Shown piece after piece: positions 38,206 through 46,615 of a DNA stretch of 64,000 nt (its first letter is position 1; every line of letters begins with the position of its first letter). This stretch comes from JAKVAV01 sp964651785 (GTDB taxonomy: Bacteria > Bacteroidota > Bacteroidia > Flavobacteriales_D > Cryomorphaceae). The stretch spans positions 37,491 to 101,490 of the forward strand of contig CAZYWJ010000004.1 of the NCBI GenBank assembly GCA_964651785.1. The letters run 5' to 3'. The position numbers and the translations under genes are program-made. The notes beneath the pieces were generated by a model, which saw only the letters and a list, made by a program, of their open reading frames with translations, did no database searches and had not been told where the DNA came from.

Positions 38206-40690
38206 CCTGAGCGTGTGACAAAGCCAAAATATTTGCGAGCAATCGATAGGCACCGGAAACACCTGCCGGTAGTTCGCGAAAGAAAGAAATACCCGAATAG
38301 ATAAAATAGCCTTCACCGTAAGGTGCTATGATTAGTCCGCCATTTCTGGAAGGTTCTTCAGGATCGGACCAGCCCAAAATGGGAACAAAATTTTCATCCC
38401 ACTCTCCTGCGAAGTACAATCCGCGTTCTTGGACCCAACCTTCAAAATCAGCGGCGGAGATTTGATTCGGTTGATTGAGAACGGGGTGATTGGGTACCAG
38501 AAACTCAGGATCGGCAAGTTCATCCGTAACGCGCTCACGCGACAATTCGAAGGAGTATGGGCCTATTTGATCGTCTTTCAGTCCGCGGCTGGTATTGTAT
38601 TGAACCAGCCAGGTTCCGCCGTTTTTGACATATTCGTTCAGAGCATTTCGCGCAAAGCTCAAATCCTCACGAGTATTGTAAGCTCTGATTCCCGTTACGA
38701 TTGCATCGAAACGGTCAAAATTCCCGCTCACCAATTCATCTTCTTGGATGATCTCTACATCGTATCCTACGGCACGAAGATACTTTGCGACTTCATCGCC
38801 GGGCCCTTCGATATAGCCAACCTTCGATATGCCGCCGAGATTCAGATCGACGGGAACGATAGTGACGTTAGATGGTGAAAGTTCAATTTGATTTGGAATG
38901 TGGTCGTATTGAATAACGCGTAAATTCTGAAGTTTCATCCAAGATTTACCCTCTCCCAGAAACTCCAATCCTATCAATCCTCGAGTAGGGTTGGATTCGG
39001 GTTTGATTTCAAAAGTTAAAATTCGGGTTTCACCCGGTGAAGTGAAGTTTATTTCCACTTCCTTAGGTGTGCAGGTCCATCCTTTCGGAGGGGTGGGGCG
39101 AAGTGTTCCGGATAGCTGACCAATATGTGATTGTGCCTTTATTGTAATCTCTTTGGCTGAATTGCCTGCCGCTACGATGGTGCTTTCGTCAAAACCCGCG
39201 GTGATAGCTGGAACGATATAAACGGGGCTATAGAGTACTGCTTTGGCAGGATCCACAATTTTTTGGACCACTTCCAATGGAGTGTTCAGCGTGTAATCCA
39301 TTACCTGCACCTGTACATCAAAACTCAAACTCGGGTCATTTTCTGGCTTCCCCAAATTCTCATAGCCGTCTACCACATAGGTGTTCTCAAATTCTTCATT
39401 GAGCCAATACGGATTGCTGAACGACGCATTCTCATCAATTTTAAGAAGAGCTTCAGAAAAATAGTAGTCATTCTTATTCAGAGCCGAATTCGGTTGGTCC
39501 GAAAATCCTCCACCCGAAACTTCCTTCAACTCTACCGGAGTGTCTCCCGTTTTGTTGATTTTGATCTCTACGGATATTTCCGATCCCGGAACTACCAAAA
39601 AATCATTTGTGGTAGCCTCCATTTCCAGCCCTGCAAATTTGACCAGCAGACTTTCAAGTTCCTTGATTTTTCGCTTAATCAATGGATTTGACTCGGCTTG
39701 TTTCAATTCTTTAAGGGCACTGATAATTCCCGAAATACTTTTCTCAGGGTGGTTAAAATCAAAATTTGCAATGACCTGATTGAGAATATTTCCAACCTCG
39801 GGTACTTCCGTTTTCTCCCATCCTGTCGGAATTTCGGAAAGAATACCTTTCCCATCAGTAATTTTGTCACCCTTTACATACTCCAAGAATTCGGTTTGAT
39901 TTCCCATCGGATAGTCCGAACCAAACCCCTGACTCTTGTGCTCACTTCTGGCTCTTGCTGCTATTTGTGCATAAGATTCGCCCAGCAACGAATTGTACTC
40001 ACCCACATTTATAGTGATAAAATCGTCTGAGTTTTTTGCTCGCTCTTCCAAGTCTTTGACCCACCAAGAACTGGTATTGAAGTAGAGTCTTTTTGGTTGC
40101 CAAACCTCAACATATTCCAATTGCTCGGGAAAGGCATTGGGATCGGCTGCCAGATCGAATACTTCTTGGGCTACTATGGCACTCGCCTCGTGGTGGCCGT
40201 GTCCCGCATAATTGTCGGGAGGAAATCGCGTAACCATCACATCCGGTCGAAAACTTCTGACAACCCAAACGGCATCACGCAGAATTTTTTCTTTTCCCCA
40301 TTTCTCAAAAGACTCTGCTGCGCTTTTGGAATAACCAAAATCTACAGCTCTGGTGAAATATTGCTCACCGCCGTCAATTTCTCTCGCAGCCAGCAATTCC
40401 TGCGTTCTCAAAATTCCAATGGAAGGCCCGATTTCGGTGCCGATGAGGTTTTGTCCGCCGTCGCCTCGTGTAAGCGACAAATAGGCAGTGCGAGCGTGTA
40501 GTTGGTTTTCGAAATAGGATATAAGGCGGGTGTTTTCATCATCGGGATGGGCCGCCATATACAAAATGGATGCTGTGTTAGCGGCTTTGAGAAGTTCGTG
40601 ATAAAGTTCTGAGGAAGATTCTCTTTCGGGAAATTGTGCGTTGACACTAAGAAAAATGAGTGAAAACAGTCCGGACAGGATGAGTCTCAT
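38189..40690 (-). CDS. Exported PIG-L-family deacetylase-like protein
   Basis: An 833-residue protein with a signal peptide (MRLILSGLFSLIFLSVNAQ). The start at 40690 is chosen because the longer frame adds a non-signal leader. The PIG-L metal site is present: AAHPDDEN (residues 46-53) and the later HGHHEA. The N-terminal catalytic domain (to about 300) is followed by a beta-sandwich region of roughly 250 residues. A C-terminal domain of Rossmann or GATase-like look (FDAIVTGIRAYNTREDL, PYGEGYFIYSG) follows. PIG-L enzymes remove N-acetyl groups from amino sugars. It lies upstream of the membrane peptide and symporter in one operon. Confidence 0.82.
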   Translation of the reverse strand: MRLILSGLFSLIFLSVNAQFPERESSSELYHELLKAANTASILYMAAHPDDENTRLISYFENQLHARTAYLSLTRGDGGQNLIGTEIGPSIGILRTQELLAAREIDGGEQYFTRAVDFGYSKSAAESFEKWGKEKILRDAVWVVRSFRPDVMVTRFPPDNYAGHGHHEASAIVAQEVFDLAADPNAFPEQLEYVEVWQPKRLYFNTSSWWVKDLEERAKNSDDFITINVGEYNSLLGESYAQIAARARSEHKSQGFGSDYPMGNQTEFLEYVKGDKITDGKGILSEIPTGWEKTEVPEVGNILNQVIANFDFNHPEKSISGIISALKELKQAESNPLIKRKIKELESLLVKFAGLEMEATTNDFLVVPGSEISVEIKINKTGDTPVELKEVSGGGFSDQPNSALNKNDYYFSEALLKIDENASFSNPYWLNEEFENTYVVDGYENLGKPENDPSLSFDVQVQVMDYTLNTPLEVVQKIVDPAKAVLYSPVYIVPAITAGFDESTIVAAGNSAKEITIKAQSHIGQLSGTLRPTPPKGWTCTPKEVEINFTSPGETRILTFEIKPESNPTRGLIGLEFLGEGKSWMKLQNLRVIQYDHIPNQIELSPSNVTIVPVDLNLGGISKVGYIEGPGDEVAKYLRAVGYDVEIIQEDELVSGNFDRFDAIVTGIRAYNTREDLSFARNALNEYVKNGGTWLVQYNTSRGLKDDQIGPYSFELSRERVTDELADPEFLVPNHPVLNQPNQISAADFEGWVQERGLYFAGEWDENFVPILGWSDPEEPSRNGGLIIAPYGEGYFIYSGISFFRELPAGVSGAYRLLANILALSHAQDGGRE

Positions 40691-40743
40691 GAAGTATTTT
40701 TTGCCTTTGGGTGGCAAATATAACCGGAACAAATGGGCTTGGT

Positions 40744-41316
40744 TTAATAGGGGCGAGGGTCGGCGCAAAACTTCTTCACCCACTCTTGGCTTTCTCCGCT
40801 TCTTAGCACTTCGGAAAGTTCTTCAGGGCTGAGGGTGTTAAAGGTGGAAATCTCAGAATCAATTTGCTTTTGAAGTTCCTCCAGTCGAGTGTCAAAAGAT
40901 TCAACCGTAACGTAATAAGTGGTTGAGCAAGAGTCAGTTTTTCTACTCACCGAATACGTTTCGAACATCAAGTTGATAGAGGCGTTGGCAGGGAGCCGGC
41001 TGATTTGTTCAGCGCTTAAATTGGATTCTGAGATACCTTTTTGCTTTACTGAAATTACCGTCTTAGTCAATCTCTCGCAAGTCGATTTTTCATCTGATTC
41101 GCAGGCGAACTCGCAGTACTCGTATGATGGATCAACTAAAAAACGTAGAGTATCTAGATGACTCTCAGAAATTCTGTCAATGGAATAAGAATCTCGTTCT
41201 GCCATCAGGTGGGTAGCCTTATCATTTTGAACCTGGCTGTACGCCAGAATTCCACCTGAAACCACCAAGGTGATCATCAAGACAAATAGAGTGATATGAC
41301 CGAGTTCTTTTTTCAC
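40744..41316 (-). CDS. Membrane-anchored protein of unknown function
   Basis: A 190-residue protein starting with GTG at 41316. A single N-terminal hydrophobic helix (HITLFVLMITLVVSGGILAY) suggests an anchor or uncleaved signal. The rest is polar, with cysteines at YCEFACESDEKSTCERL, DSCSTTYY and KKFCADP, which may form periplasmic disulfides. A late helical segment (RLEELQKQIDSEIS) could be a short coiled coil. I recognise no family. It is 53 bases upstream of the PIG-L-like gene on the same strand. Confidence 0.6.
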   Translation of the reverse strand: MKKELGHITLFVLMITLVVSGGILAYSQVQNDKATHLMAERDSYSIDRISESHLDTLRFLVDPSYEYCEFACESDEKSTCERLTKTVISVKQKGISESNLSAEQISRLPANASINLMFETYSVSRKTDSCSTTYYVTVESFDTRLEELQKQIDSEISTFNTLSPEELSEVLRSGESQEWVKKFCADPRPY

Positions 41317-41391
41317 AATATAAAGAAAGTTAATTCATCTAAACTTCTTGCCGACTATATCACAAAAGGTGCCAAAAAGTGTTAATCGGTC

Positions 41392-41491
41392 NNNNNNNNN
41401 NNNNNNNNNNNNNNNNNNNNNNNNNNNNNNNNNNNNNNNNNNNNNNNNNNNNNNNNNNNNNNNNNNNNNNNNNNNNNNNNNNNNNNNNNNN
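41392..41491. other. Assembly gap (100 N) truncating folA
   Basis: Exactly 100 N. About 100 residues of dihydrofolate reductase should lie here, so the true gap exceeds about 300 bases. The short frame on the far side does not match the DHFR C-terminus. Confidence 0.99.
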
Positions 41492-41679
41492 TTGATTCGC
41501 TTAGGTAGCGGGCGGTATTTGTGAGGAATGCTTTCAAAGTTTTTGCGACCCATGATCACCACCTTATTCAGGGTGGTATCTTTAAAAAACTGCATGTCAT
41601 CAGGAAGATTCCAGATCAGGTCATTGTCCTTTCCGATGGCTCGATTTTCGGCAATAGCCGCAATGGAGTATATGGTCAT
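41492..41679 (-). CDS. folA: Dihydrofolate reductase (N-terminal part; 3' cut by gap)
   Basis: 62 residues are visible: IYSIAAIAENRAIGKDNDLI, WNLPDDMQFFKDTT with the catalytic aspartate, and VVIMGRKNFESIPHKYRPLP with the NADPH-binding arginine. These are standard DHFR positions. The ATG at 41679 overlaps the thyA stop (ATGA), so thyA and folA are coupled. This makes biochemical sense: ThyA produces dihydrofolate that FolA recycles. Confidence 0.93.
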
Positions 41680-42470
41680 ACGGCTACGGGAGCTTTAATG
41701 TGCGGGTGTGGGTCGTAGTTTTCCAGCTTGAAATCTTCGAATTTGAAATTAAAAATGTCCTTCACTTCGGGATTCAGTTTTATGTGAGGAAGCGGCCGAA
41801 AATCTCGACTCAATTGTTCATTTACCTGCTCGAAATGGTTGGAGTAAATATGAGCATCTCCGAATGTGTGCACAAAGTCTCCGGGTTTCAGATCGCAAAC
41901 CTGAGCAATCATCAACGTAAGCAAAGCGTAAGAGGCGATATTGAAGGGGACGCCCAAAAAGGTGTCGGCACTTCTTTGGTAAAGCTGACAGCTTAATTTT
42001 CCGTCTGCCACGTAGAATTGAAACAAGGTGTGACAAGGTGGCAGTGCCATCTCGTCCACAAAAGCCGGATTCCAAGCGCTTACGATGTGTCGACGGCTGT
42101 AAGGATTTTTCTTGATGTTTTCAATCAGGTTCGAAATCTGATCGATGTTTCCGCCTTTCGGCGAAGGCCAGCTTCTCCACTGGTAGCCATAGACGGGGCC
42201 CAAATCTCCGTTTTCGTCAGCCCACTCATCCCATATACGCACTCCGTTTTCCTTTAGGTAGGCAATGTTTGTATCGCCTTGGAGAAACCACAACAATTCG
42301 TGGATGATGCTGCGCAAGTGGACTTTTTTGGTGGTGACCAAAGGTAAACCTTCAGACAAGTCAAACCGCATCTGATAACCGAAAACACTTCGAATGCCGG
42401 TTCCCGTTCTGTCGGGCTTATCCACCCCTTGTTCCATGATGTGTTTGAGTAAGTCGTGATACTGAACCAT
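41676..42470 (-). CDS. thyA: Thymidylate synthase
   Basis: A 264-residue classical ThyA making dTMP from dUMP with methylene-tetrahydrofolate. The start at 42470 (MVQYHDLLKHIMEQG) gives the standard length; the extra 13 residues of the longer frame are not family-like. Catalytic cysteine is in MALPPCHTLFQFYV, with DRTGTGIRSVFGYQMRFDL, RSADTFLGVPFNIASYALL and HTFGDAHIYSNH all intact. It lies between nupC (upstream) and folA (coupled downstream). Confidence 0.97.
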   Translation of the reverse strand: MVQYHDLLKHIMEQGVDKPDRTGTGIRSVFGYQMRFDLSEGLPLVTTKKVHLRSIIHELLWFLQGDTNIAYLKENGVRIWDEWADENGDLGPVYGYQWRSWPSPKGGNIDQISNLIENIKKNPYSRRHIVSAWNPAFVDEMALPPCHTLFQFYVADGKLSCQLYQRSADTFLGVPFNIASYALLTLMIAQVCDLKPGDFVHTFGDAHIYSNHFEQVNEQLSRDFRPLPHIKLNPEVKDIFNFKFEDFKLENYDPHPHIKAPVAV

Positions 42471-42490
42471 GCCTGAAAATTTTGAATTCT

Positions 42491-42498
42491 CAAAGGTA
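42491..42498 (-). promoter_or_regulatory. Candidate -7 element for thyA-folA
   Basis: On the minus strand TACCTTTG matches TAnnTTTG exactly, 21 bases upstream of the chosen thyA ATG and downstream of most of the longer frame. No clear -33. It supports the 42470 start. Confidence 0.35.
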
Positions 42499-42546
42499 AG
42501 AAAGTGCATAGTGCCTCTCGGCTTTGTTGATAATTGGTGGAAAAAA

Positions 42547-43938
42547 CTACAGAAACATTCCCACCAGCGCCGCAGTGAAAAGCGATGCTAATGTTCCTCC
42601 GATCAAAGCTTTCACTCCCAATTTTGAAAGGAGACCTTTCCTGCTTGGAATCAAGGCACCGATACCACCGATTTGAATTCCGATCGAAGCAAAATTGGCA
42701 AAACCACAAAGTATGTATGTAGCCATTATCATTGATTTGCTTTCAGCGAATTGACCTGTGGCTTTGAGATCTCCCAACGTTACGTAGGCATAAAACTCGT
42801 TGAGGATGGTCTTTTCGCCCAATAGTTGACCGACTATAACCATATCAGGCGCAGGTACGCCAATGAGCCATGCGAGCGGTGCAAAGAGATAGCCGATGAT
42901 AAACTCAAGGGTGAATTTGTCATAGATGGTATTCTCGGAGATCAACGTATTCAGCCCTGTAAAACTCCCGAACCAATCGCCCAAAATGTAATTGGCCATG
43001 TAGATGAAGGCGGTAAAAACCAATAACATGGCGCCGACATTCACTGCTAACTTTATTCCATCCGTCGTTCCCGTAGAGATGGCTTCCAGTGCATTGCTAC
43101 CCTGCTTGGTGCCGGTCATGTTCATGTCTTTTCGAAACGACTCCGTTTCAGGAACGAGAAGTTTAGCGGATATCACGGCAGCGGGCGCCGACATGATGGA
43201 TGCGGTAAGCAAGTGCTTTGCGAACACGATCCGTTCTACATCGCTATCACCACCAAGAAACCCGATATAAGAAGCCAGGACTCCTCCGGCGATGGTGGCC
43301 ATCCCGCCCGTCATCAGGCAGTTCATTTCGCTTCTGGTCATCACGCCGAGGTAAGGTTTTACCAAAAGCGGCGATTCGGTTTGACCTAAGAATATATTTC
43401 CGGCTGCCGCCAGACTTTCAGCTCCGGACAGTTTTAGTGTGCGCCGCATGACCCAGGCAAAAGCGTAAACGATTTTTTGCAAAAGTCCTAAGTAATAGAG
43501 CAGCGACATAAGCGCTGAGAAGAAGATGATGGTTGGCAATACGCGAAATGCGAAATTCAGCATCGAGCTGTCCACATTTCCATCGGAAAAACTTCTGAAA
43601 AGGAAGTCAGAGCCGAAATCGGTAAATGAAATAATCTTAACGAAACCTCGACTTAAATAATCGAAGGCAGCGCTGAAAAAAGGTACCTCCAACACGAGTA
43701 TGGCCAGAATGAGTTGCAAAATCAGCCCTTTCACTATCAGGCTCCAGCTAATGGCTTTTTTCTTTTCGCTGAAAAGCCAGCCGATGCCAATCAACACGGC
43801 TATGCCCAATAACCCACGGAGAATTCCTAGAAATGTGATATTCGTTTCGATAGGGGTAGAGGCGGAAGTTTGTGCGATACTGATCGCGGGTATTGCCAGA
43901 GTGGCGGCAGTCAATGCCAAAATCTTCCTCCTTTTCAA
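42547..43938 (-). CDS. nupC: Concentrative nucleoside transporter (NupC/CNT family)
   Basis: A 463-residue polytopic transporter coupling nucleoside uptake to Na+ or H+. An N-terminal signal-like segment (to about SIAQTSAS) precedes the CNT core. Family motifs: GNIFLGQTESPLLVKPYL (re-entrant loop), GGMATIAGGVLASYIGFLG, MSAPAAVISAKLLVPETE, and the late CGFANFASIGIQIGGIGAL. It starts 4 bases after the DUF151 stop and is followed by thyA, linking nucleoside import to thymidylate supply. Confidence 0.93.
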   Translation of the reverse strand: MKRRKILALTAATLAIPAISIAQTSASTPIETNITFLGILRGLLGIAVLIGIGWLFSEKKKAISWSLIVKGLILQLILAILVLEVPFFSAAFDYLSRGFVKIISFTDFGSDFLFRSFSDGNVDSSMLNFAFRVLPTIIFFSALMSLLYYLGLLQKIVYAFAWVMRRTLKLSGAESLAAAGNIFLGQTESPLLVKPYLGVMTRSEMNCLMTGGMATIAGGVLASYIGFLGGDSDVERIVFAKHLLTASIMSAPAAVISAKLLVPETESFRKDMNMTGTKQGSNALEAISTGTTDGIKLAVNVGAMLLVFTAFIYMANYILGDWFGSFTGLNTLISENTIYDKFTLEFIIGYLFAPLAWLIGVPAPDMVIVGQLLGEKTILNEFYAYVTLGDLKATGQFAESKSMIMATYILCGFANFASIGIQIGGIGALIPSRKGLLSKLGVKALIGGTLASLFTAALVGMFL

Positions 43939-43942
43939 CGGG

Positions 43943-44551
43943 CTATTTTTTCGAGCGTCGGTTTATTTCATCCCGAATCTTTGAGGCTTTCTCGTAGTCT
44001 TCCTTCTCCAAAGCTTCTTGCAGCTTATTTTTCAGTTCGGTAATGCTTCCCATATCTTCAGGTTCCTTCGGGGATGGACTTGAGTCAATCTTTATCTCTT
44101 CGGTTGCATCGCTTTCGGATGTTTTGAACTCATCGTCATCCTCATCGATAATAATACCTGCAGATCCTAGTATGAAGTCGTGTGTGTAAATCGGTACTTC
44201 GCAACGAAGAGCCAAAGCCACGGCATCGCTTGATCGGGCGTCCAGTTCAACTTCTTTGCCGTCTTTAATGCACATTATTTTGGCGAAGAAAATTCCTTCG
44301 ACCAAATTATGGACGATTACCTCATTGATTTGAATGTCAAAGCTGTCGAGAAAGCTTTTGAAAAGATCGTGAGTAAGGGGGCGGCTGGGCGTCATTTGCT
44401 CCAGCGGAATGGCAATGGCTTGCGCTTCTGCTCCACCAATGATAATCGGCAAACGTCTGTTTCCTTTTTTTTCTTTCAGAATCAGCGCATAAGCCCCTGT
44501 TTGGGTTTGGCTGTATGATAGTCCTACTACTGAAAGTTCGATTTTATCCAT
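43943..44551 (-). CDS. Bifunctional nuclease family protein (DUF151) with UVR motif
   Basis: A 202-residue protein. The DUF151 (BFN) domain spans about residues 1-130, with the core GGAEAQAIAIPLEQMTPSRP and ELDARSSDAVALALRCEVPI. An acidic linker is followed by a C-terminal UVR-type motif (LKNKLQEALEKEDYEKASKI). Members are reported as nucleases acting on RNA and DNA, but the role in bacteria is unclear. It leads the nupC-thyA-folA run and has its own good promoter upstream. Confidence 0.88.
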   Translation of the reverse strand: MDKIELSVVGLSYSQTQTGAYALILKEKKGNRRLPIIIGGAEAQAIAIPLEQMTPSRPLTHDLFKSFLDSFDIQINEVIVHNLVEGIFFAKIMCIKDGKEVELDARSSDAVALALRCEVPIYTHDFILGSAGIIIDEDDDEFKTSESDATEEIKIDSSPSPKEPEDMGSITELKNKLQEALEKEDYEKASKIRDEINRRSKK

Positions 44552-44579
44552 TTGCCGGCAGGTCCGTTTTAACGTTGCG

Positions 44580-44610
44580 CAAAAGTAGTTTTCCCAAGAG
44601 GGAAATCAAA
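44580..44610 (-). promoter_or_regulatory. Candidate promoter for the DUF151-nupC-thyA-folA run
   Basis: Read on the minus strand: TTTG (44610-44607), exactly 19 bases, then TACTTTTG (44587-44580), an exact -7 match. The implied start lies about 25 bases before the DUF151 ATG. The -33 element falls within the U-tract of the etfA terminator. Confidence 0.65.
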
Positions 44611-44628
44611 ACGGCCTTGCGGCCGTTT
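44607..44628 (-). terminator. Intrinsic terminator after etfBA
   Basis: A perfect eight-base stem AAACGGCC/GGCCGTTT (44609-44616 with 44621-44628) around a four-base loop. On the minus strand it is followed by a T-rich run (TTTTGATTT). It lies 36 bases past the etfA stop. Confidence 0.7.
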
Positions 44629-44663
44629 CGTTTCACTAAAATTACAAAAATATACCGGTCCGA

Positions 44664-45632
44664 TTAGTTAGACGCTTTGAATTTCTTCACCGCCTCGGTA
44701 AGTCGAGGCAATACTTCGAAGGCGTCGCCCACTACTCCGTAATCGGCAGCCTTAAAGAAAGGGGCCTCAGAATCAGTGTTGATAACTACTATTGTTTTAC
44801 TCCCGTTTACTCCTGCCAAGTGTTGTATCGCACCTGAAATTCCTGCGGCGATATAAAGATTTGGTCGTATGGCAATTCCCGTTTGTCCCACGTGCTCGTG
44901 GTGCGGACGCCAATCCATATCTGCTACGGGTCTGGAACAAGCCGTAGCTGCGCCCAAAGCATCTGCGAGCTCTTCTACAATTCCCCAGTTTTCAGGGCCT
45001 TTCAGCCCACGACCGGCTGATACTACCAATTCGGCTTCAGGCAACGGAATACCTTCTCCGCCTACGGCTCTGGTTTCTTTCACTTTCAGTTTGCCTTCAG
45101 AAATCGACGGGCTGAAGTCTTCTACAGTGGCCGTTCCTTCACTTTCGGAAACTTGAATGCTGTTTGGCAATAAGCTCAAAATCTTGACATCCGTCTTAAT
45201 TCGATATTTGGCGAAAGCCTTACCGGAAAAAACGTTTTTTGAGACCGTCAGAGTATCACCGTTCAGTTCTGGTAGAGCCGTGGCACCGGCTACCAATCCC
45301 GCTCCCAGTTTTGCCGAAAGGCGAGGGGCCAGAATTTTTCCCGTAGGATCGAATGAGAAAACAATCACCTTTGCTCCTTCGGCCTTTACAGCTTCAGCGG
45401 CCAATGCCGTAAGCGATTGATCATTGTCCTCTTTTAAAGCTTTGTTTACCAAAACTTTTGAGGCGCCGTATCGACCGAGTTTCTCAAGTTCTTCATTACT
45501 CCCATCGCCGTAAGTCAAAACGGTCACGGTCGATGAAATTTTATCGGCAATTTGCTTACCGTAGTATATCGCTTCGGGGGCAGCTTTAGCTATTTCGCCT
45601 CCTCGTGCATCTGCAAAAACAAGTACTGACAT
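44664..45632 (-). CDS. etfA: Electron transfer flavoprotein, alpha subunit
   Basis: A 322-residue FAD-binding subunit. The N-terminal domain (SVLVFADARGGEIAKAAPEA) is followed by the FAD-binding C-terminal signature VVSAGRGLKGPENWGIVEEL, then GATACSRPVADMDWRPHHEH, VGQTGIAIRPNLYIAAGISG and the final INTDSEAPFFKAADYGVVGD. With EtfB it carries electrons from acyl-CoA dehydrogenases to ETF-quinone oxidoreductase. It starts 22 bases after etfB. Confidence 0.97.
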   Translation of the reverse strand: MSVLVFADARGGEIAKAAPEAIYYGKQIADKISSTVTVLTYGDGSNEELEKLGRYGASKVLVNKALKEDNDQSLTALAAEAVKAEGAKVIVFSFDPTGKILAPRLSAKLGAGLVAGATALPELNGDTLTVSKNVFSGKAFAKYRIKTDVKILSLLPNSIQVSESEGTATVEDFSPSISEGKLKVKETRAVGGEGIPLPEAELVVSAGRGLKGPENWGIVEELADALGAATACSRPVADMDWRPHHEHVGQTGIAIRPNLYIAAGISGAIQHLAGVNGSKTIVVINTDSEAPFFKAADYGVVGDAFEVLPRLTEAVKKFKASN

Positions 45633-45654
45633 TCTATTTTCTTTGTTTTGGTTC

Positions 45655-46395
45655 TTAAATTACTTTGGCTTCGTTGTGGAGCAATCTTACCAATTCATCC
45701 ATGTTTTCCGGATCGATCAGTTTTACATCTCCTTTTTCTGCCGGAAGGCTGAATTCCACCACTTCGGTTAAAGCCTGAGATTCCGTAGGCTCCACTACAT
45801 TGAGCGGCTTGGTTCGCGCAGCCATAATTCCTCGCATGTTTGGAATTCGCTGTTCGGCCATGCCTTTAGCGCAACTAATCACCATTGGAAGATCACCTTC
45901 CAAGACTTCTATTCCGCCTTGAGCATCGCGCTCTATCGTTGCGGTGTTTCCGTCAACTTCCAATTTTGATGCGATGGATACATAAGGCAGATCAAGCATT
46001 TCGGCTACCATTCCGCCTACTTGAGATCCGTTATAGTTAATGGTCTCTTTTCCCATAAGGATGAGGTCATAACCTTGATCTTTAGCGTAATCGGCAATTT
46101 GTTTCGCTACAAAATATCCATCGGTTGGCTTAGCGTTAATCCTTACGGCATCATCCGCACCGATAGCCAAAGCTTTTCGGATAATCGGGTCGTGGTCTGC
46201 GCCACCGACGGTGATTGTTGTTACTGATCCGCCATTCTTTTCTTTAAGTTCCAAACCTCTTACCAAAGCATACCATTCATCGTAAGGGTTTACAATGAAC
46301 TGCACTTTATCTTCATCAAACTTCGTGTTGTTGTCTGTGAACGAAATCTTTGTAGTGGTATCGGGAGCTTTGCTGATTCCGACTAGTATTTTCAT
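45655..46395 (-). CDS. etfB: Electron transfer flavoprotein, beta subunit
   Basis: A 246-residue AMP-binding subunit. MKILVGISKAPDTTTKISF starts at the ATG at 46395; a seven-residue longer form (46416) would begin only a few bases after the predicted transcript start. Conserved segments: VNPYDEWYALVRGLELKEK, DLILMGKETINYNGSQVGGM and GMAEQRIPNMRGIMAARTKP. Cotranscribed with etfA and followed by a terminator. Confidence 0.96.
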   Translation of the reverse strand: MKILVGISKAPDTTTKISFTDNNTKFDEDKVQFIVNPYDEWYALVRGLELKEKNGGSVTTITVGGADHDPIIRKALAIGADDAVRINAKPTDGYFVAKQIADYAKDQGYDLILMGKETINYNGSQVGGMVAEMLDLPYVSIASKLEVDGNTATIERDAQGGIEVLEGDLPMVISCAKGMAEQRIPNMRGIMAARTKPLNVVEPTESQALTEVVEFSLPAEKGDVKLIDPENMDELVRLLHNEAKVI

Positions 46396-46427
46396 AGTTC
46401 TATATTTTATTTTCAATAAACGGTGCG

Positions 46428-46435
46428 CAAAAGTA
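46428..46435 (-). promoter_or_regulatory. Candidate -7 element for etfBA
   Basis: Minus strand TACTTTTG, an exact TAnnTTTG match, 33 bases upstream of the etfB ATG at 46395. The same octamer is used upstream of the DUF151 gene. No good -33 spacing. Confidence 0.4.
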
Positions 46436-46515
46436 GCAGATTCCTCTGAGAAAGCACGTTTACACCATTTCTATCAAAGGTATGCATGCATAACAAAATG
46501 ACCAAGAAAAGGTTG

Positions 46516-46615
46516 NNNNNNNNNNNNNNNNNNNNNNNNNNNNNNNNNNNNNNNNNNNNNNNNNNNNNNNNNNNNNNNNNNNNNNNNNNNNNNNNNNNNN
46601 NNNNNNNNNNNNNNN
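46516..46615. other. Assembly gap (100 N)
   Basis: Exactly 100 N. It hides the start and first 55-60 codons of pdhB and the rest of the etfB/pdhB divergent region. Confidence 0.99.

Noticed and set aside
41335..41391. Apparent C-terminus of folA beyond the gap
   Set aside because: The 18 residues do not resemble the DHFR end and the gap is too short to hold the missing 100 residues; treated as intergenic.
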